Notes: generated by a model from the letters alone, not told the origin. DNA of 64,000 bases from JAFGJQ01 sp052034525 (GCA_052034525.1 JBPOIK010000117.1:1-64000); one strand, 5' to 3'; numbered from the stretch's first letter, positions 9,326 to 18,932 are shown. Made by a program: numbers and translations.

Positions 9326-9354
9326 AGTCTAGCAACCGCCCGCGGAAGCGTCCA
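9326..9354 (-). promoter_or_regulatory. Putative promoter of the zinc-ribbon/truD operon
   Basis: Minus-strand TGGACG (9354-9349), 17-nt spacer, TAGACT (9331-9326), about 60 nt before the start codon at 9266. Confidence 0.4.
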
Positions 9355-9392
9355 TCACGCGCGAGCACACGGCCCCGCCGGCGACCGCAGGG

Positions 9393-9421
9393 TTGCATCC
9401 CGCACGCACGTGGGCCACACT
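9393..9421 (+). promoter_or_regulatory. Putative promoter of the 2-hydroxyacid dehydrogenase gene
   Basis: TTGCAT (9393-9398), 17-nt spacer, CACACT (9416-9421), followed by a GGGAG ribosome-binding site before the ATG at 9448. Confidence 0.45.
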
Positions 9422-9447
9422 CTGAGCCTTTGCGGGAGACAGAACCG

Positions 9448-10404
9448 ATGAGGATTGTCGTACTGGACGGATATACCCTGAACCCGGGCGACTTGAGCTG
9501 GGACGCTCTGGCGGCGCTGGGCGACCTGCAGGTCCATGACCGCACGCCCGCCGACCAGGTCCTCCCTCGAGCCCGGGAAGCGGAGATTGTGCTGACCAAC
9601 AAGACCGTGCTGTCCGCGTCGACGATCGCCTCGCTCGACCGGCTGCAATACATCGGTGTGCTGGCCACGGGCTACAACATCGTGGACGTGGCGGCGGCCG
9701 CCAACCGCGGTATCACGGTCACGAACGTGCCGACCTACAGCACGCGGTCGGTGGCCCAGCTTGTCTTCGCGCACCTGCTGAACTTCTGCCACCACGTGCA
9801 GGAACACAGTCAGGGCGTGCGCGAGGGCCGCTGGAGCGAGTCGGCGGACTTCTGCTACTGGGATTGGCCCCTCGTCGAACTGGAAGGCCGCGTCCTGGGC
9901 ATCGTGGGGTACGGACGGATCGGTCGGGCCACGGCCGACCTCGGTCGGGCATTCGGTATGGACATCCTGGCGTATGATCCCACGGCCATCGATTCGCCCG
10001 GCCCGGTCCGCCTGGCGGATCTGGACACGGTGTTTCGCGAGAGCGACGTGGTAAGCCTGCACTGCCCACTGACGCCGCAGACGCAAGGCCTGGTGAATGC
10101 CGAACGCCTGGCCCGGATGAAACCATCCGCCATCCTGATCAACACCAGCCGGGGACCTTTGATTGACGAAACAGCCCTGGCCGACGCCCTGAACCACGGG
10201 CGTCTGGCGGGGGCCGGACTCGACGTACTGTCCACCGAACCTCCCGAACCGGACAACCCGCTGCTGCGGGCGAAACACTGCGTGGTCAGTCCCCACATCG
10301 CTTGGGCCACGCAGTCGGCCCGTCGACGACTGATGGCCACCGTGGTCGAGAACATCCGAGCCTATCTGCGGCGAACACCGGTGAATGTGGTCTCACCTCC
10401 CTGA
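9448..10404 (+). CDS. D-2-hydroxyacid dehydrogenase (glycerate dehydrogenase-like)
   Basis: NAD(P)-dependent oxidoreductase that interconverts D-2-hydroxyacids and 2-oxoacids; the sequence most resembles hydroxypyruvate reductase/glycerate dehydrogenase (HprA). In 318 residues it has the dinucleotide-binding GYGRIG (154-159) followed by the acidic YDP end of strand beta-B, and the catalytic triad Arg235 (NTSRGPLID), Glu264 (STEPPEPDNP) and His283 (SPHIAW). The ATG at 9448 follows GGGAG at a proper distance. Monocistronic between a divergent membrane protein gene and a 400-nt gap. Exact substrate cannot be fixed from sequence. Confidence 0.92.
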   Translation: MRIVVLDGYTLNPGDLSWDALAALGDLQVHDRTPADQVLPRAREAEIVLTNKTVLSASTIASLDRLQYIGVLATGYNIVDVAAAANRGITVTNVPTYSTRSVAQLVFAHLLNFCHHVQEHSQGVREGRWSESADFCYWDWPLVELEGRVLGIVGYGRIGRATADLGRAFGMDILAYDPTAIDSPGPVRLADLDTVFRESDVVSLHCPLTPQTQGLVNAERLARMKPSAILINTSRGPLIDETALADALNHGRLAGAGLDVLSTEPPEPDNPLLRAKHCVVSPHIAWATQSARRRLMATVVENIRAYLRRTPVNVVSPP

Positions 10405-10722
10405 ACTCGGAATCTATCCTAACCTTAGTCACCATAGATGGTTAATGGAGCCTCGTCACTCCAGCCCGTTCCGAGGGCTGGCCGAATAGTCGATGCGCGG
10501 CTGACCGAGGCGCCTGCAGTCGTGATGGCATTTTTCACTGATGAAAACAGTAGGATACTGCCGATCACGTACAACGATCGGGCTGGGACCGATCTTGTGG
10601 GCGGATTCCAGGCCGAGAGGGTGTGTTACGGCGCGGTCAACCATTCGGGCGTTGCGAACCAGAGCACGCCCCTTTCGACACCGGGCATGATTCCGTAACT
10701 CACCGTTTGAACGAAGTTTTTG
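10405..10722 (+). other. Intergenic region downstream of the dehydrogenase
   Basis: No convincing gene. It holds a hairpin (CCAGCCC, 7-nt loop, GGGCTGG at 10461-10481) that could stall polymerase or protect the 3' end of the dehydrogenase mRNA, although it has no T-run. A short open frame of 86 codons from 10438 resembles nothing I know. Confidence 0.4.
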
Positions 10723-10751
10723 TTGAATGTCGCCTGATCGGTCGGTACGCT
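10723..10751 (+). promoter_or_regulatory. Promoter of the LysM lipoprotein gene
   Basis: TTGAAT (10723-10728), 17-nt spacer, TACGCT (10746-10751). The expected leader is about 50 nt and contains GGGAG before the ATG at 10808. Confidence 0.5.
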
Positions 10752-10807
10752 TCCGGTCAGCGGTCAACCGTTTTTGCATGTCCAACACAACACAGGGAGA
10801 TACATCC

Positions 10808-11137
10808 ATGCGATTGAGCGTAGCATTCCTGACAGCCGCACTCGGGCTGGCCCTGCTGGTCGGTTGTGAGGAGCCCAAGGCCAAGCAAGAGCCCCAGCAG
10901 GACACCACCATTTACAGTGAGCCTCTACTGGAGATCGATGACAGCGGCGCTCCGCCGCCGCCAGCGGTGCCGGCCCCCCGAACCCACGTCGTCCAGAAGG
11001 GCGATACCCTCTACAAGCTGGCTCGCGACTACTACGATGGGGACCAGTCGAAGTGGAAGCTGATCCACGAAGCAAACTTGGACAAGATTCCCAACAAGGA
11101 CAAGCTGAAACCGGGAACCGAACTGGTGATCCCATAG
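10808..11137 (+). CDS. Small LysM-domain lipoprotein
   Basis: A 109-residue envelope protein. The N-terminus is a lipoprotein signal peptide ending in the lipobox LVGC (Cys20). A proline-rich linker (about residues 45-58) then leads to one LysM domain beginning HVVQKGDTLYKLARDYY and ending KLKPGTELVIP at the C-terminus. LysM domains bind N-acetylglucosamine-containing glycans, mostly peptidoglycan, so this protein probably anchors in a membrane and binds the cell wall. GGGAG upstream supports the start; upstream in-frame codons are unlikely because the signal peptide begins exactly here. It has its own promoter and lies 124 nt before recG. Confidence 0.85.
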   Translation: MRLSVAFLTAALGLALLVGCEEPKAKQEPQQDTTIYSEPLLEIDDSGAPPPPAVPAPRTHVVQKGDTLYKLARDYYDGDQSKWKLIHEANLDKIPNKDKLKPGTELVIP

Positions 11138-11226
11138 CCGCCTCCGCATCAATTGCACACTGCGGCATCGAGTGGCTCGTGCCGGCGGACGTTCCGCCGG
11201 CGCGGGCCACTTCGCGTTTTCCTGGT

Positions 11227-11254
11227 TTGCCAGAAGCCTGCCGGCAGGCACAAT
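11227..11254 (+). promoter_or_regulatory. Promoter of recG, predicted leaderless
   Basis: TTGCCA (11227-11232), 16-nt spacer, CACAAT (11249-11254), then 7 nt to the ATG at 11262. Confidence 0.55.
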
Positions 11255-11261
11255 GCGGGGC

Positions 11262-13340
11262 ATGGGCGTGCTTGATCTGGCAACTCCCGTGCAATTCGTC
11301 CGAGGCGTGGGGCCCGCCCGCGCTGCCGAGCTGGCCACGCTCGGCGTTCGAACCGTGGGAGAACTCATCGAGCACTTCCCGTTCCGATACCAACTGGCCC
11401 CCAAGTCGCAGCCCATCGGAACGCTGACCCTGGGCGAGACGGCCACCATCGTGGGGGATGTCACTGACGTTCGCCTTGGCGGTTCGCCCGGCCATCGAAC
11501 GGTAACCGCACGCGTCGAGGACGCCACCGGGCGGGCCCGCGTCATCTGGTTCAACGCCGCCTACCTGGCGGACCGCATCCGCGTGGGGCAGGCCATTCGC
11601 CTGACCGGCACGGTGGACGTCGGCCGCCAATACGCCCAGTTCAAGAACCCGCGGTTCGTCCTGTTCCATGAGAATGAAGATCCGCTGGAGCACGACGCGG
11701 ATCGGTTCGAGCCGGTTTATCCGGCCACGGGCAGGCTTCCCTCCCGGCAGATCGCCCGGATCATCCGCACCGCGCTGGCGGAGGTGGCCGGGCTGATTCG
11801 GGAATCGGTGCCGGAACCGCTGCGTTCGCTCCGCGCGCTGCCTCCGCGTCGAACGGCGGTGGAACGATACCACCATCCGACGCGTCAGGAGGACGTGGAC
11901 GTGGCCCGGCGGCGACTCGCCTACGACGAACTGTTGTTGATGCAATTGGCCGTTCAGCTTCAGCGACACCAGGCGGCCACGGCATCCACCGCCGCGCCGA
12001 TCGTGATCACGCCGGCCGTGCATGAGCGGATTCGCGCGCGGCTGCCCTTCGCGCTGACGTCGGGACAGAATCGGGCCGTGGAGGAGATTGCCGCGGATCT
12101 GGCTCGGCCCCGGCCGATGAACCGGCTGCTCCAGGCAGACGTGGGGGCGGGCAAGACAGCGGTGGCGGTGTACGCGGCCCTGGGAACGATCGCCGCGCGC
12201 CATCAGGTCGCACTGCTGGCCCCCACGGAAATCCTGGCCGAGCAGCACTACGCCAAAGTAAGCCGCTATCTGGCGGGCAGCCGGGTCCGGCTGGCCCTGC
12301 TGACGGGGAGCGTCTCGAAGCGACACCGCGACGACATCTGCGCGCAGGCGTCCAGCCGCGACCTGGACCTGATCATCGGCACGCACGCCCTGCTGGAGGA
12401 GGGAGTGCAGTTTGCCTCGCTGGGACTGGTGATCATCGACGAGCAGCATCGATTCGGCGTGGAGCAGCGGGGGCGCCTGCGGGCCAAGGGCCGGTCGCCT
12501 CATTACCTCGTGTTGACGGCCACGCCCATCCCCCGCACCCTGGCGATGACCTTCTTCGGCGATCTGAACGTATCCACGATCGACGATCTGCCGCCGGGTC
12601 GGCCGACGGTGGAGACGCGGCTGCTGGGGCCGGGCCAGATCGACCAGGCGTGGTCGTTCGTGCGGCAGCGCGTGCGGGAGGGCGAGCAGGCGTTCCTCGT
12701 ATATCCGCTGGTGGAGGCGTCGGACAAGCTGCCCCTGAAGGCGGCGTCGGAGCAGATGGAGCACCTGGCGCGCCAGGCGCTGGCGGGCTGCCGATTGGGA
12801 CTGCTGCACGGTCAGATGCGCGCGTCGGAAAAGGAGGCGGTCATGGAACAATTCCGGGCCGCGGCGCTGGACGTGCTGGTGGCCACCACCGTGGTGGAAG
12901 TCGGCATCGACGTGCCGAACGCCACCGTCATGGTCATTGAACATGCCGAGCGGTACGGATTGAGCCAGTTGCATCAGCTTCGCGGACGGATCGGACGCGG
13001 CACGCGCCCCTCGTATTGCTTTCTGTGCTCCGACACGGACAATGAGGAGTCGCTGGCGCGGCTGCGGGTGCTCTGCCATACGCGCGACGGGTTTCGCATC
13101 GCCGAGGAGGACCTTCGGCTTCGCGGCCCGGGTGAGGTGCTCGGAACGCGGCAGCACGGAATGCCCGTGTTCAAAGTGGCGGACCTGCTGTCGGACCTGG
13201 ACCTTCTGCAGGCCGCCCGGGACGATGCGGCCGCGATCCTCGCGCAGGATCCGCGTCTCGGCGCGCCGGACCACTGCGTGTTGCGCGACATGCTGCGAAC
13301 CCGGTTTGAACAGGTCATGCCGCTGATTGACGTGGCCTGA
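11262..13340 (+). CDS. recG: ATP-dependent DNA helicase RecG
   Basis: Remodels stalled replication forks and branched recombination intermediates. The 692-residue protein has the N-terminal wedge/OB-fold domain (residues 1-250; FVRGVGPARAAELATLGV helix-hairpin at the start), helicase motif I ADVGAGKTAVA, motif II DEQH in IIDEQHRFGVEQR, motif III TATPIPRTLA, and motif VI HQLRGRIGRG, with the typical RecG C-terminal tail GTRQHGMPVFKVADL. Candidate starts at 11253 and 11262; the latter is preferred because the promoter places +1 there. The upstream gene ends 124 nt earlier and ktrB follows closely, but no shared function is known. Confidence 0.96.
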   Translation: MGVLDLATPVQFVRGVGPARAAELATLGVRTVGELIEHFPFRYQLAPKSQPIGTLTLGETATIVGDVTDVRLGGSPGHRTVTARVEDATGRARVIWFNAAYLADRIRVGQAIRLTGTVDVGRQYAQFKNPRFVLFHENEDPLEHDADRFEPVYPATGRLPSRQIARIIRTALAEVAGLIRESVPEPLRSLRALPPRRTAVERYHHPTRQEDVDVARRRLAYDELLLMQLAVQLQRHQAATASTAAPIVITPAVHERIRARLPFALTSGQNRAVEEIAADLARPRPMNRLLQADVGAGKTAVAVYAALGTIAARHQVALLAPTEILAEQHYAKVSRYLAGSRVRLALLTGSVSKRHRDDICAQASSRDLDLIIGTHALLEEGVQFASLGLVIIDEQHRFGVEQRGRLRAKGRSPHYLVLTATPIPRTLAMTFFGDLNVSTIDDLPPGRPTVETRLLGPGQIDQAWSFVRQRVREGEQAFLVYPLVEASDKLPLKAASEQMEHLARQALAGCRLGLLHGQMRASEKEAVMEQFRAAALDVLVATTVVEVGIDVPNATVMVIEHAERYGLSQLHQLRGRIGRGTRPSYCFLCSDTDNEESLARLRVLCHTRDGFRIAEEDLRLRGPGEVLGTRQHGMPVFKVADLLSDLDLLQAARDDAAAILAQDPRLGAPDHCVLRDMLRTRFEQVMPLIDVA

Positions 13341-13361
13341 CGGCCGCAGGCCCCGTGGCGG

Positions 13362-15263
13362 ATGTGCCCCATGCCCCATCGTGCCGGATCAGATCATCGC
13401 GGTTGCCTCCGGAGGCGGGTATTCATCGCCGCGCAGGTGTCGGCGTTCGGCGCCCTGTTCTCGCTGGCGCTGGAATACGGGTTCTACGAAGGTCAACTGC
13501 CGCGCATCGTTGCGGTTGTTCTGCCGCGAACTCTGCAGACGCTCGCCGTTGTGCTGTTTGTCGCACACTTCATCGTCAGCCTTGTGACCGCCGGCCGGAT
13601 CGGGCGGTTTCTGAAGGAAACCTGGCTGGATGCCGTGGTGATCCTCTCGGGGGCGGCGCTGCTGCTGACAAGGTTCGCCGAAGGCCACCTCACGGTCCTC
13701 AAGGCCCTGGTGGCCTATGTCCTGGTCGTGGGAGTGCTGAACGTTTCACGCCTGGGGATCGGCGCGGCGGGACGGCGAATCAGCGACCCCCGCGCGCGGC
13801 TGCGGCCGGCCCGGCTCATGGTCGCCTCGTTTGGGGCGGCCATTCTGATCGGAGGCGGCCTGCTGAACCTGCCACGGGCGATGAGCGTGGAACACCGCCA
13901 CGAAGAAGGGCACTACCTGGCCAAGCGGTTCGTGAACTGCTTCTTCACCGCCACCAGCGCCACATGCGTCACCGGGCTGACGGTTTATGACACCGGCCGG
14001 GATTTCACCCGCTTCGGACAGGTCGTGATCCTCGCGCTCATTCAGCTCGGCGGACTGGGCATCATGGTGTTCGGCAGCCTGTTCGGGGTGATAGCCGGCC
14101 GGCGGCTGTCCCTGCGCGATTCGCTGATCCTCCAGGACGTGATGAGTCACCAGGTGCTCGGACAGGTTTCGCGGATGATGTGGTTCGTGATCGTGGCCAC
14201 GGGGGTCTGCGAGGCGATCGGCGCCGCGCTGCTGTATCCCATGTGGCCTGCGTCCGTCGGACCGTGCCGCGAGCGCATCTTCTACAGCGTGTTTCACGCG
14301 ATCAGCGCGTTCTGCAACGCCGGCTTCGGGCTGGATGCGCGGAACCTGGTTCCCTACCGAGGGGCCTGGGGCGTGTATGTCAGCATCATGCCGCTGATCG
14401 TGCTGGGCGGGCTGGGTTTTCCCGTGCTGTATGACCTGACCGCCCGAATGGCCGCGCGGCTGCGGCGACCCGCGCCGGACGCCAACGCCGTACCGGGCAT
14501 TCCGCGACCGCGCACCCCCCGGCGGGTCCCCCATTTCAGTCTGCACACGCGAATCGCCCTGACCACATCGGCGTTCCTGATCGTCGTCGGGGCCCTGGGC
14601 CTGTTTCTACTGGAAACCCGCGACTGGCGGCGGCCCAGCCAGAAGCCCGTTGCGCCCGTGGCCGCCCAAGTCACAGCCGTCATGCCGGACATGAACCTCC
14701 CGGATCGGGCGCTGGCGGCGCTGTTCCAGTCCGTCGCCGCCCGCACGGCCGGATTCAACACGGCCGCCCTGGACGTGAATGCGATGTCGACGGGCAGCCA
14801 CTTTCTTCTGTGCATGCTGATGTTCGTCGGCGGGTCACCGGCCTCCACGGCCGGCGGCGTCAAGACCGTCGCCGTCGCGGTCCTTCTGCTGGCCGTCTAC
14901 AGCACGCTGCGAGGACGACGGCACGTGGAAGTCTGGGGGCGAACGCTGCCGGAACAGACCGTCCGCCGCGCGGGCGTGGTGGTGGTCATGATGGGCCTGG
15001 TGGTCGCGATCATTGTCCTTGCCCTGTGCGTGACCGAACGGGCGGAATCCACGCAGGAGATTCTGTTTGAATCGGTGTCGGCGTGTGGCACTGTCGGCCT
15101 GTCCACCGGGCTGACGCCGCGATTGACATACGGGGGCCGGATCGTCATCATGGCGGCGATGTTCGTGGGTCGGCTCGGTCCGCTCACGCTGATGATGGCA
15201 CTGGCCGGCCGGTCAATCGCGGCGCCGTATGACTATCCCCAGGAGTCGGTGATCATCTCCTGA
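13362..15263 (+). CDS. ktrB: Potassium uptake membrane subunit, TrkH/KtrB family
   Basis: The K+-translocating subunit of a Ktr/Trk system in the inner membrane. The 633-residue protein has the four pore-loop repeats of the superfamily: SATCVTGLTVYD, AFCNAGFGLD, RTAGFNTAALD and CGTVGLSTGLT, each with the filter glycine, and about ten to twelve membrane helices. Compared with KtrB of about 450 residues it has an extra N-terminal membrane region of about 150 residues. An ATG at 13371 is an equally possible start; neither has a clear ribosome-binding site. The regulatory subunit gene follows 28 nt downstream, so the two form an operon. Confidence 0.92.
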   Translation: MCPMPHRAGSDHRGCLRRRVFIAAQVSAFGALFSLALEYGFYEGQLPRIVAVVLPRTLQTLAVVLFVAHFIVSLVTAGRIGRFLKETWLDAVVILSGAALLLTRFAEGHLTVLKALVAYVLVVGVLNVSRLGIGAAGRRISDPRARLRPARLMVASFGAAILIGGGLLNLPRAMSVEHRHEEGHYLAKRFVNCFFTATSATCVTGLTVYDTGRDFTRFGQVVILALIQLGGLGIMVFGSLFGVIAGRRLSLRDSLILQDVMSHQVLGQVSRMMWFVIVATGVCEAIGAALLYPMWPASVGPCRERIFYSVFHAISAFCNAGFGLDARNLVPYRGAWGVYVSIMPLIVLGGLGFPVLYDLTARMAARLRRPAPDANAVPGIPRPRTPRRVPHFSLHTRIALTTSAFLIVVGALGLFLLETRDWRRPSQKPVAPVAAQVTAVMPDMNLPDRALAALFQSVAARTAGFNTAALDVNAMSTGSHFLLCMLMFVGGSPASTAGGVKTVAVAVLLLAVYSTLRGRRHVEVWGRTLPEQTVRRAGVVVVMMGLVVAIIVLALCVTERAESTQEILFESVSACGTVGLSTGLTPRLTYGGRIVIMAAMFVGRLGPLTLMMALAGRSIAAPYDYPQESVIIS

Positions 15264-15291
15264 TCGCCCCGTTCGCAGACAGGAGCTCAAC

Positions 15292-15975
15292 GTGGCGTCT
15301 GGCATTCCAAGGTTTGCCGTGATCGGGCTGGGCCGGTTTGGCAGCCGGCTGGCAATCTCGCTGACCCGCGGCGGGGCCGAAGTGATCGCGGTGGATCGTA
15401 ACCCCAGGCTGGTCGAAGAACTCCGTGACGAAGTCACCCTGGCGGTCCGCCTCGACAGCACCAGCGACGATGCCCTTCGGGCCCAGGGGATTCCCAAGGT
15501 GGACGCGGCCATCGTGGCCATCGGCGAGGATTTCGAGTCGTCCGCCCTGACCGTGGCGTTGCTGAAGGAACTGGGCGTGCCCGTGATCTACGCCCGGGCC
15601 GAAACGCTCGTCCAGGCTCGCATCCTGCAGAAAATCGGGGCGGACGCCATCATCAATCCGGAATCGGAGGCGGCGGCGCGCTGGGCCCACCGGCTGATGC
15701 TCCCGAATCTGCGGCAGTACGTGGAACTGAGCGAGGGTCACAGCCTCATTCACACCGTCGCGCCGGCGACGTTTCACGGTAAGTCCCCTGCCGAACTTCA
15801 GTTACGCGCAAAATACGGCGTAAATCTGGTGGCCGTTCAGCGTGCTTCCGGGAACGCCGACTCCGCACGCAGAAGCGTCGTGTATGCACCGAGCGCCAAC
15901 ACGCGAATCGAACCGGGCGACGTGCTGGTTCTGGTCGGAAGCAACGAGAACCTGGCGGGTCTGCCCAGCGACTGA
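15292..15975 (+). CDS. ktrA: Potassium uptake regulatory subunit, KtrA/TrkA family
   Basis: Cytoplasmic RCK protein that gates the partner channel in response to nucleotide. The 227-residue product has an N-terminal Rossmann fold starting FAVIGLGRFGSRLA, with the acidic AVDRNP at the end of strand 2, and a C-terminal TrkA_C domain ending in VLVLVGSNENL. One RCK unit is present, as in KtrA, not two as in enterobacterial TrkA. The GTG start is preceded by AGGAG at good spacing. A hairpin AGGGG/CCCCT lies just after the stop (15975-15993), without a T-run. Confidence 0.92.
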   Translation: MASGIPRFAVIGLGRFGSRLAISLTRGGAEVIAVDRNPRLVEELRDEVTLAVRLDSTSDDALRAQGIPKVDAAIVAIGEDFESSALTVALLKELGVPVIYARAETLVQARILQKIGADAIINPESEAAARWAHRLMLPNLRQYVELSEGHSLIHTVAPATFHGKSPAELQLRAKYGVNLVAVQRASGNADSARRSVVYAPSANTRIEPGDVLVLVGSNENLAGLPSD

Positions 15976-16106
15976 GGGGCAAGAATCACCCCTAACCTCC
16001 GTTTATTCAGTCTGTTACAAGAAATTTCTGTCAGAACCGCATCCTCGGGAACAAAACAGGGTATGAGCGGATAGCGGATGTACTGCGCCCGCCCATCCAG
16101 CCGTTG

Positions 16107-16114
16107 TATAGAAT
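16107..16114 (+). promoter_or_regulatory. Possible -10 element for the gspE-like gene
   Basis: TATAGAAT in an otherwise G+C-rich stretch, about 85 nt before the GTG at 16198. No clear -35. The preceding 15976-16100 gap contains only the hairpin after ktrA and the palindrome AGAAATTTCT (16020-16029). Confidence 0.35.
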
Positions 16115-16197
16115 AAGCGCCGGGCGAGGTCCGGTGCGCCCGCGTCGCGAGGTCTTGCCGCGGCCGACAGCGGCGGCAGAGTCAGGAAGCCAGAATC

Positions 16198-17874
16198 GTG
16201 GGAATCGGTCCGACACTCATCAAGCGCAAGCTGATCACGCAAGAGCAACTGGACTCCGCCCTGGCCGCCCGGAAGAACCCGGCCGATAGGATCGAGTAGC
16301 TTCTGGTCGACATGGGGTTCGTCACGGATCGTGAGGTGCTGTTGGTTATCGGGGACCAACTGCACATCCCTGTGATGGACCTGAACGAGTCCATCATCGA
16401 CAAAGCGCTTCTCAAGACCATCCCGTCGAAGATCGTCCACCGCTACCAACTGGTGCCGATCGACAGGGTGAACGGCGCTATTCGTGTGGCGACCGCCAAC
16501 GCGTTTGACCTGTACGCCTTCGACGAGCTTCGCATGATCACGGGCTGCCGGATTGAGCCCGTCCTGGCGCCCTCGGCCGATATCTCCCGGATCATCAAGC
16601 AGTTCTTCGGCGTGGCCGGGCACACCATCGAGGAACTGATCGGCGACGATCAGGTCGAAATCGTCTCGGAGATCGACGAGACGGACGCCGACGCCATCGA
16701 GGCCGCCCAGGAAGCCACGGTGGTCAAGCTGGTCAACGAGATCCTGGTGGAGGCCATCCGCGATCGGGCGAGCGACGTGCATATCGAGCCGTACGAACAA
16801 AGCCTGAAAATCCGCTACCGAATCGACGGCGTGCTGCATACGACGAACGTGCCGCCCGAGGTCCGCCGGTTCCAGAATGCGATCGTCTCGCGCATCAAAA
16901 TTCTCTCGAACCTCAACATCGCCGAGCGACGACTGCCCCAGGACGGCGGTTTCAAGATCAAGACGGGCAACCGCGACATCGACCTGCGCGTGAGCATCAT
17001 CCCGGCCATGTTCGGCGAAGCGGTGGTGATGCGTATTCTGGACAAGGCCACCGTCCTGCTCTCTCTGAACGACCTGGGGATGATCGACCAGGCGTACGAC
17101 GATTTCTCTCGCATCATCCGGCAGCCGCACGGCATCGTCCTGGTGACCGGCCCCACCGGGTCGGGCAAGACCACCACGCTCTACGCGGCCCTCAACAGCA
17201 TCAAAAGCGACGACATCAAGATCCTCACCGTGGAGGATCCTGTCGAGTACTACATCGACGGCATTCAGCAGATCGGAGTGCAGCGAAAGATCGGCCTAAC
17301 CTTCGCGCACGGACTGCGCGCCTTCCTGCGGCACGACCCGGACGTGATTCTCGTGGGCGAAATCCGCGACCTGGAAACGGCGGAAGTGGCGGTCAACGCG
17401 TCACTCACCGGACACCTGGTCTTCAGCACGCTCCACACGAACGACGCGCCCACCGCAAACACACGCCTGCTCGACATGGGCGTGGAACCCTTCCTGGTCA
17501 GCAGCTCCATCGAGGGCGTGCTCGCCCAGCGACTGGTCCGCAAGGTCTGCAAAAACTGCGCCCAGGAATACCAGCCGGAGCCGGGATCGCTGCCGACGGA
17601 TTTCCAGATCGAGCCCGGCCAGACCCTGTGCCGCGGCACCGGATGCCGCGAATGCCGCCACACCGGATACAAGGGCCGCATGGGCATCTTCGAACTGCTG
17701 GTCATGAACGACGAAATCCGCAACCTGATCGTCAACCGCGGCACGGCCACCGACATTCGCAGCCTCGCCCGTCAGAAATACGGGATGAGAATGCTGCGCG
17801 AAGACGGCTGGAACAAGGTCTGTTCGCACCTGACTACGGTGGATGAGATCGTCCGGGTCAGCAAAGCCGGATAG
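16198..17874 (+). CDS. Type II secretion/type IV pilus assembly ATPase, with in-frame TAG near the N-terminus
   Basis: Hexameric ATPase of the GspE/PilB family that powers pilin assembly or type II secretion at the inner membrane. From a GTG at 16198 with AGGAA upstream, the frame reads the normal N-domain start (VGIGPTLIKRKLITQEQL, then DRIE), then TAG at 16297-16299, then continues in frame LLVDMGFVTDREV. The remaining 520 codons from the ATG at 16312 are intact: Walker A GPTGSGKTTT, Asp box, Walker B region DPDVILVGEIRD, His box STLHTNDA, and the C4 zinc motif (CKNC and CRECRHTG). The stop may be a real nonsense change (CAG or GAG to TAG), or a sequence error; re-initiation at 16312 would yield a protein lacking 38 residues of the N-domain. 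Confidence 0.85.
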
Positions 17875-18018
17875 GCACCTCTGTTTGGAATTCACGATAC
17901 GCGACGCCGCATCGAGGGAGGCGGGCCCCCGCGACACCCGCCGCCAAGCTCGAGAAACCGGATCCGCAGGGCGCGGCCTCTGTGGCAGGCAGCCGGCACG
18001 GCCATCGGCCCGTGCGAG

Positions 18019-18822
18019 CTACGGTCGGCGCGTGACCTCGAACACCGCCAGGATCGGACGATGGTCGGAGGCGACGGTTTCCGGCAGAACGCGGAACTCC
18101 ACGCAGCGCAGGGACGGATGGCCGTTCGACAGAATATAGTCGATCCGCTGGCTCGGCGCGTCGGCCGGCCAGGTCAGCACGGCGTCCGCATCCTGGTGAC
18201 ACGTGTCGACCAGGAAGGCTCTGGCCGACTCCAGCACCCGGCTGTCCGGGGTATCGTTCAAATCGCCAGCCACGATGACCGGCTGCCGGGCGTGCGGTTC
18301 CATCTTTTCTTTCAGCATGGCCACGGAGGCCATCCGCTCCTCGTCGCTCGGGCGGTAATCGAAATGCGTCGCGTAGAAGACCAGGGGCTGGTCATCCAGC
18401 GTCACCTGCACTTCCAGCAATCCCCGCAGCTCTCCGGGACGGCATTGAGGCAGGAAGTGGTTCTGATACCGTTCCACCGGCATCCGGCTGAGCACCGCGT
18501 TGCCGTAGTCGCCGCCCTCGTGCTCGATGTTGCGTTCAAACACCACGTTCATGCCCGTCAGCTCCGCCAGCCGGGCCGGCTGGTCCACGCGATCCGTCCG
18601 CCTGACGCCGCGATCCACCTCCTGGAGGGCGACCAGGTCGGCTTCGCACTGCCGGATCACTTCCGCGATCCGCGTGAGGTCCACGCGGCCGTCCATTCCT
18701 TCGCCATGGTGGATGTTGTAGCTCAGCACGCGAAGGGGCGTCGGCCGCGGCGCCGCGCACCCGGCCAGAAGAGCCAGACAGAGCCCGATGCATCCGAAAA
18801 ACCGCACGATCGTGGAGCGCAT
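18019..18822 (-). CDS. Endonuclease/exonuclease/phosphatase-fold lipoprotein
   Basis: A 267-residue predicted lipoprotein (signal peptide with lipobox LAGC, Cys22) carrying the metal-dependent EEP domain. Active-site signatures in order are LSYNIHHGEG (Asn), LVALQEVDRG (Glu), VIVAGDLNDTPDS (Asp and Asn) and the C-terminal SDHRPILAVFE (Asp-His). Such exported EEP proteins may cleave nucleic acids, phosphoesters or phospholipids; the HHGEGMDG loop resembles those of the bacterial EEP group near sphingomyelinases, so the substrate is open. GGGAGG lies at ideal spacing before the ATG. Convergent with the GspE-like gene. Confidence 0.9.
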   Translation of the reverse strand: MRSTIVRFFGCIGLCLALLAGCAAPRPTPLRVLSYNIHHGEGMDGRVDLTRIAEVIRQCEADLVALQEVDRGVRRTDRVDQPARLAELTGMNVVFERNIEHEGGDYGNAVLSRMPVERYQNHFLPQCRPGELRGLLEVQVTLDDQPLVFYATHFDYRPSDEERMASVAMLKEKMEPHARQPVIVAGDLNDTPDSRVLESARAFLVDTCHQDADAVLTWPADAPSQRIDYILSNGHPSLRCVEFRVLPETVASDHRPILAVFEVTRRP

Positions 18823-18932
18823 GGGTTCCTCCCCTGTGTGAGATTCCGAACAGGACGCGGCCGCCGGCTGTCCCTTATGCCGCCCGTGGGGCCGGAACCG
18901 GCCGCCGGGAAACGACAGGTATGCTCGCCGAT

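Noticed and set aside
10438..10698. An 86-codon plus-strand frame in the gap before the LysM gene
   Set aside because: No ribosome-binding site, no known family, and it overlaps a stable hairpin; treated as intergenic.
10764..13379. An 871-codon open frame on the minus strand
   Set aside because: It is antisense to recG and the LysM gene. Its product has no known motif and is rich in Arg, His and Gln, the usual artefact of G+C-rich coding DNA.
16297..16299. TAG read as an amino acid (stop-codon recoding, e.g. pyrrolysine)
   Set aside because: TAG is the terminal stop of gspE itself and of comEC, the LysM gene and the radical SAM gene, and no PYLIS-like context or Pyl gene is visible. A mutation or sequence error is simpler.
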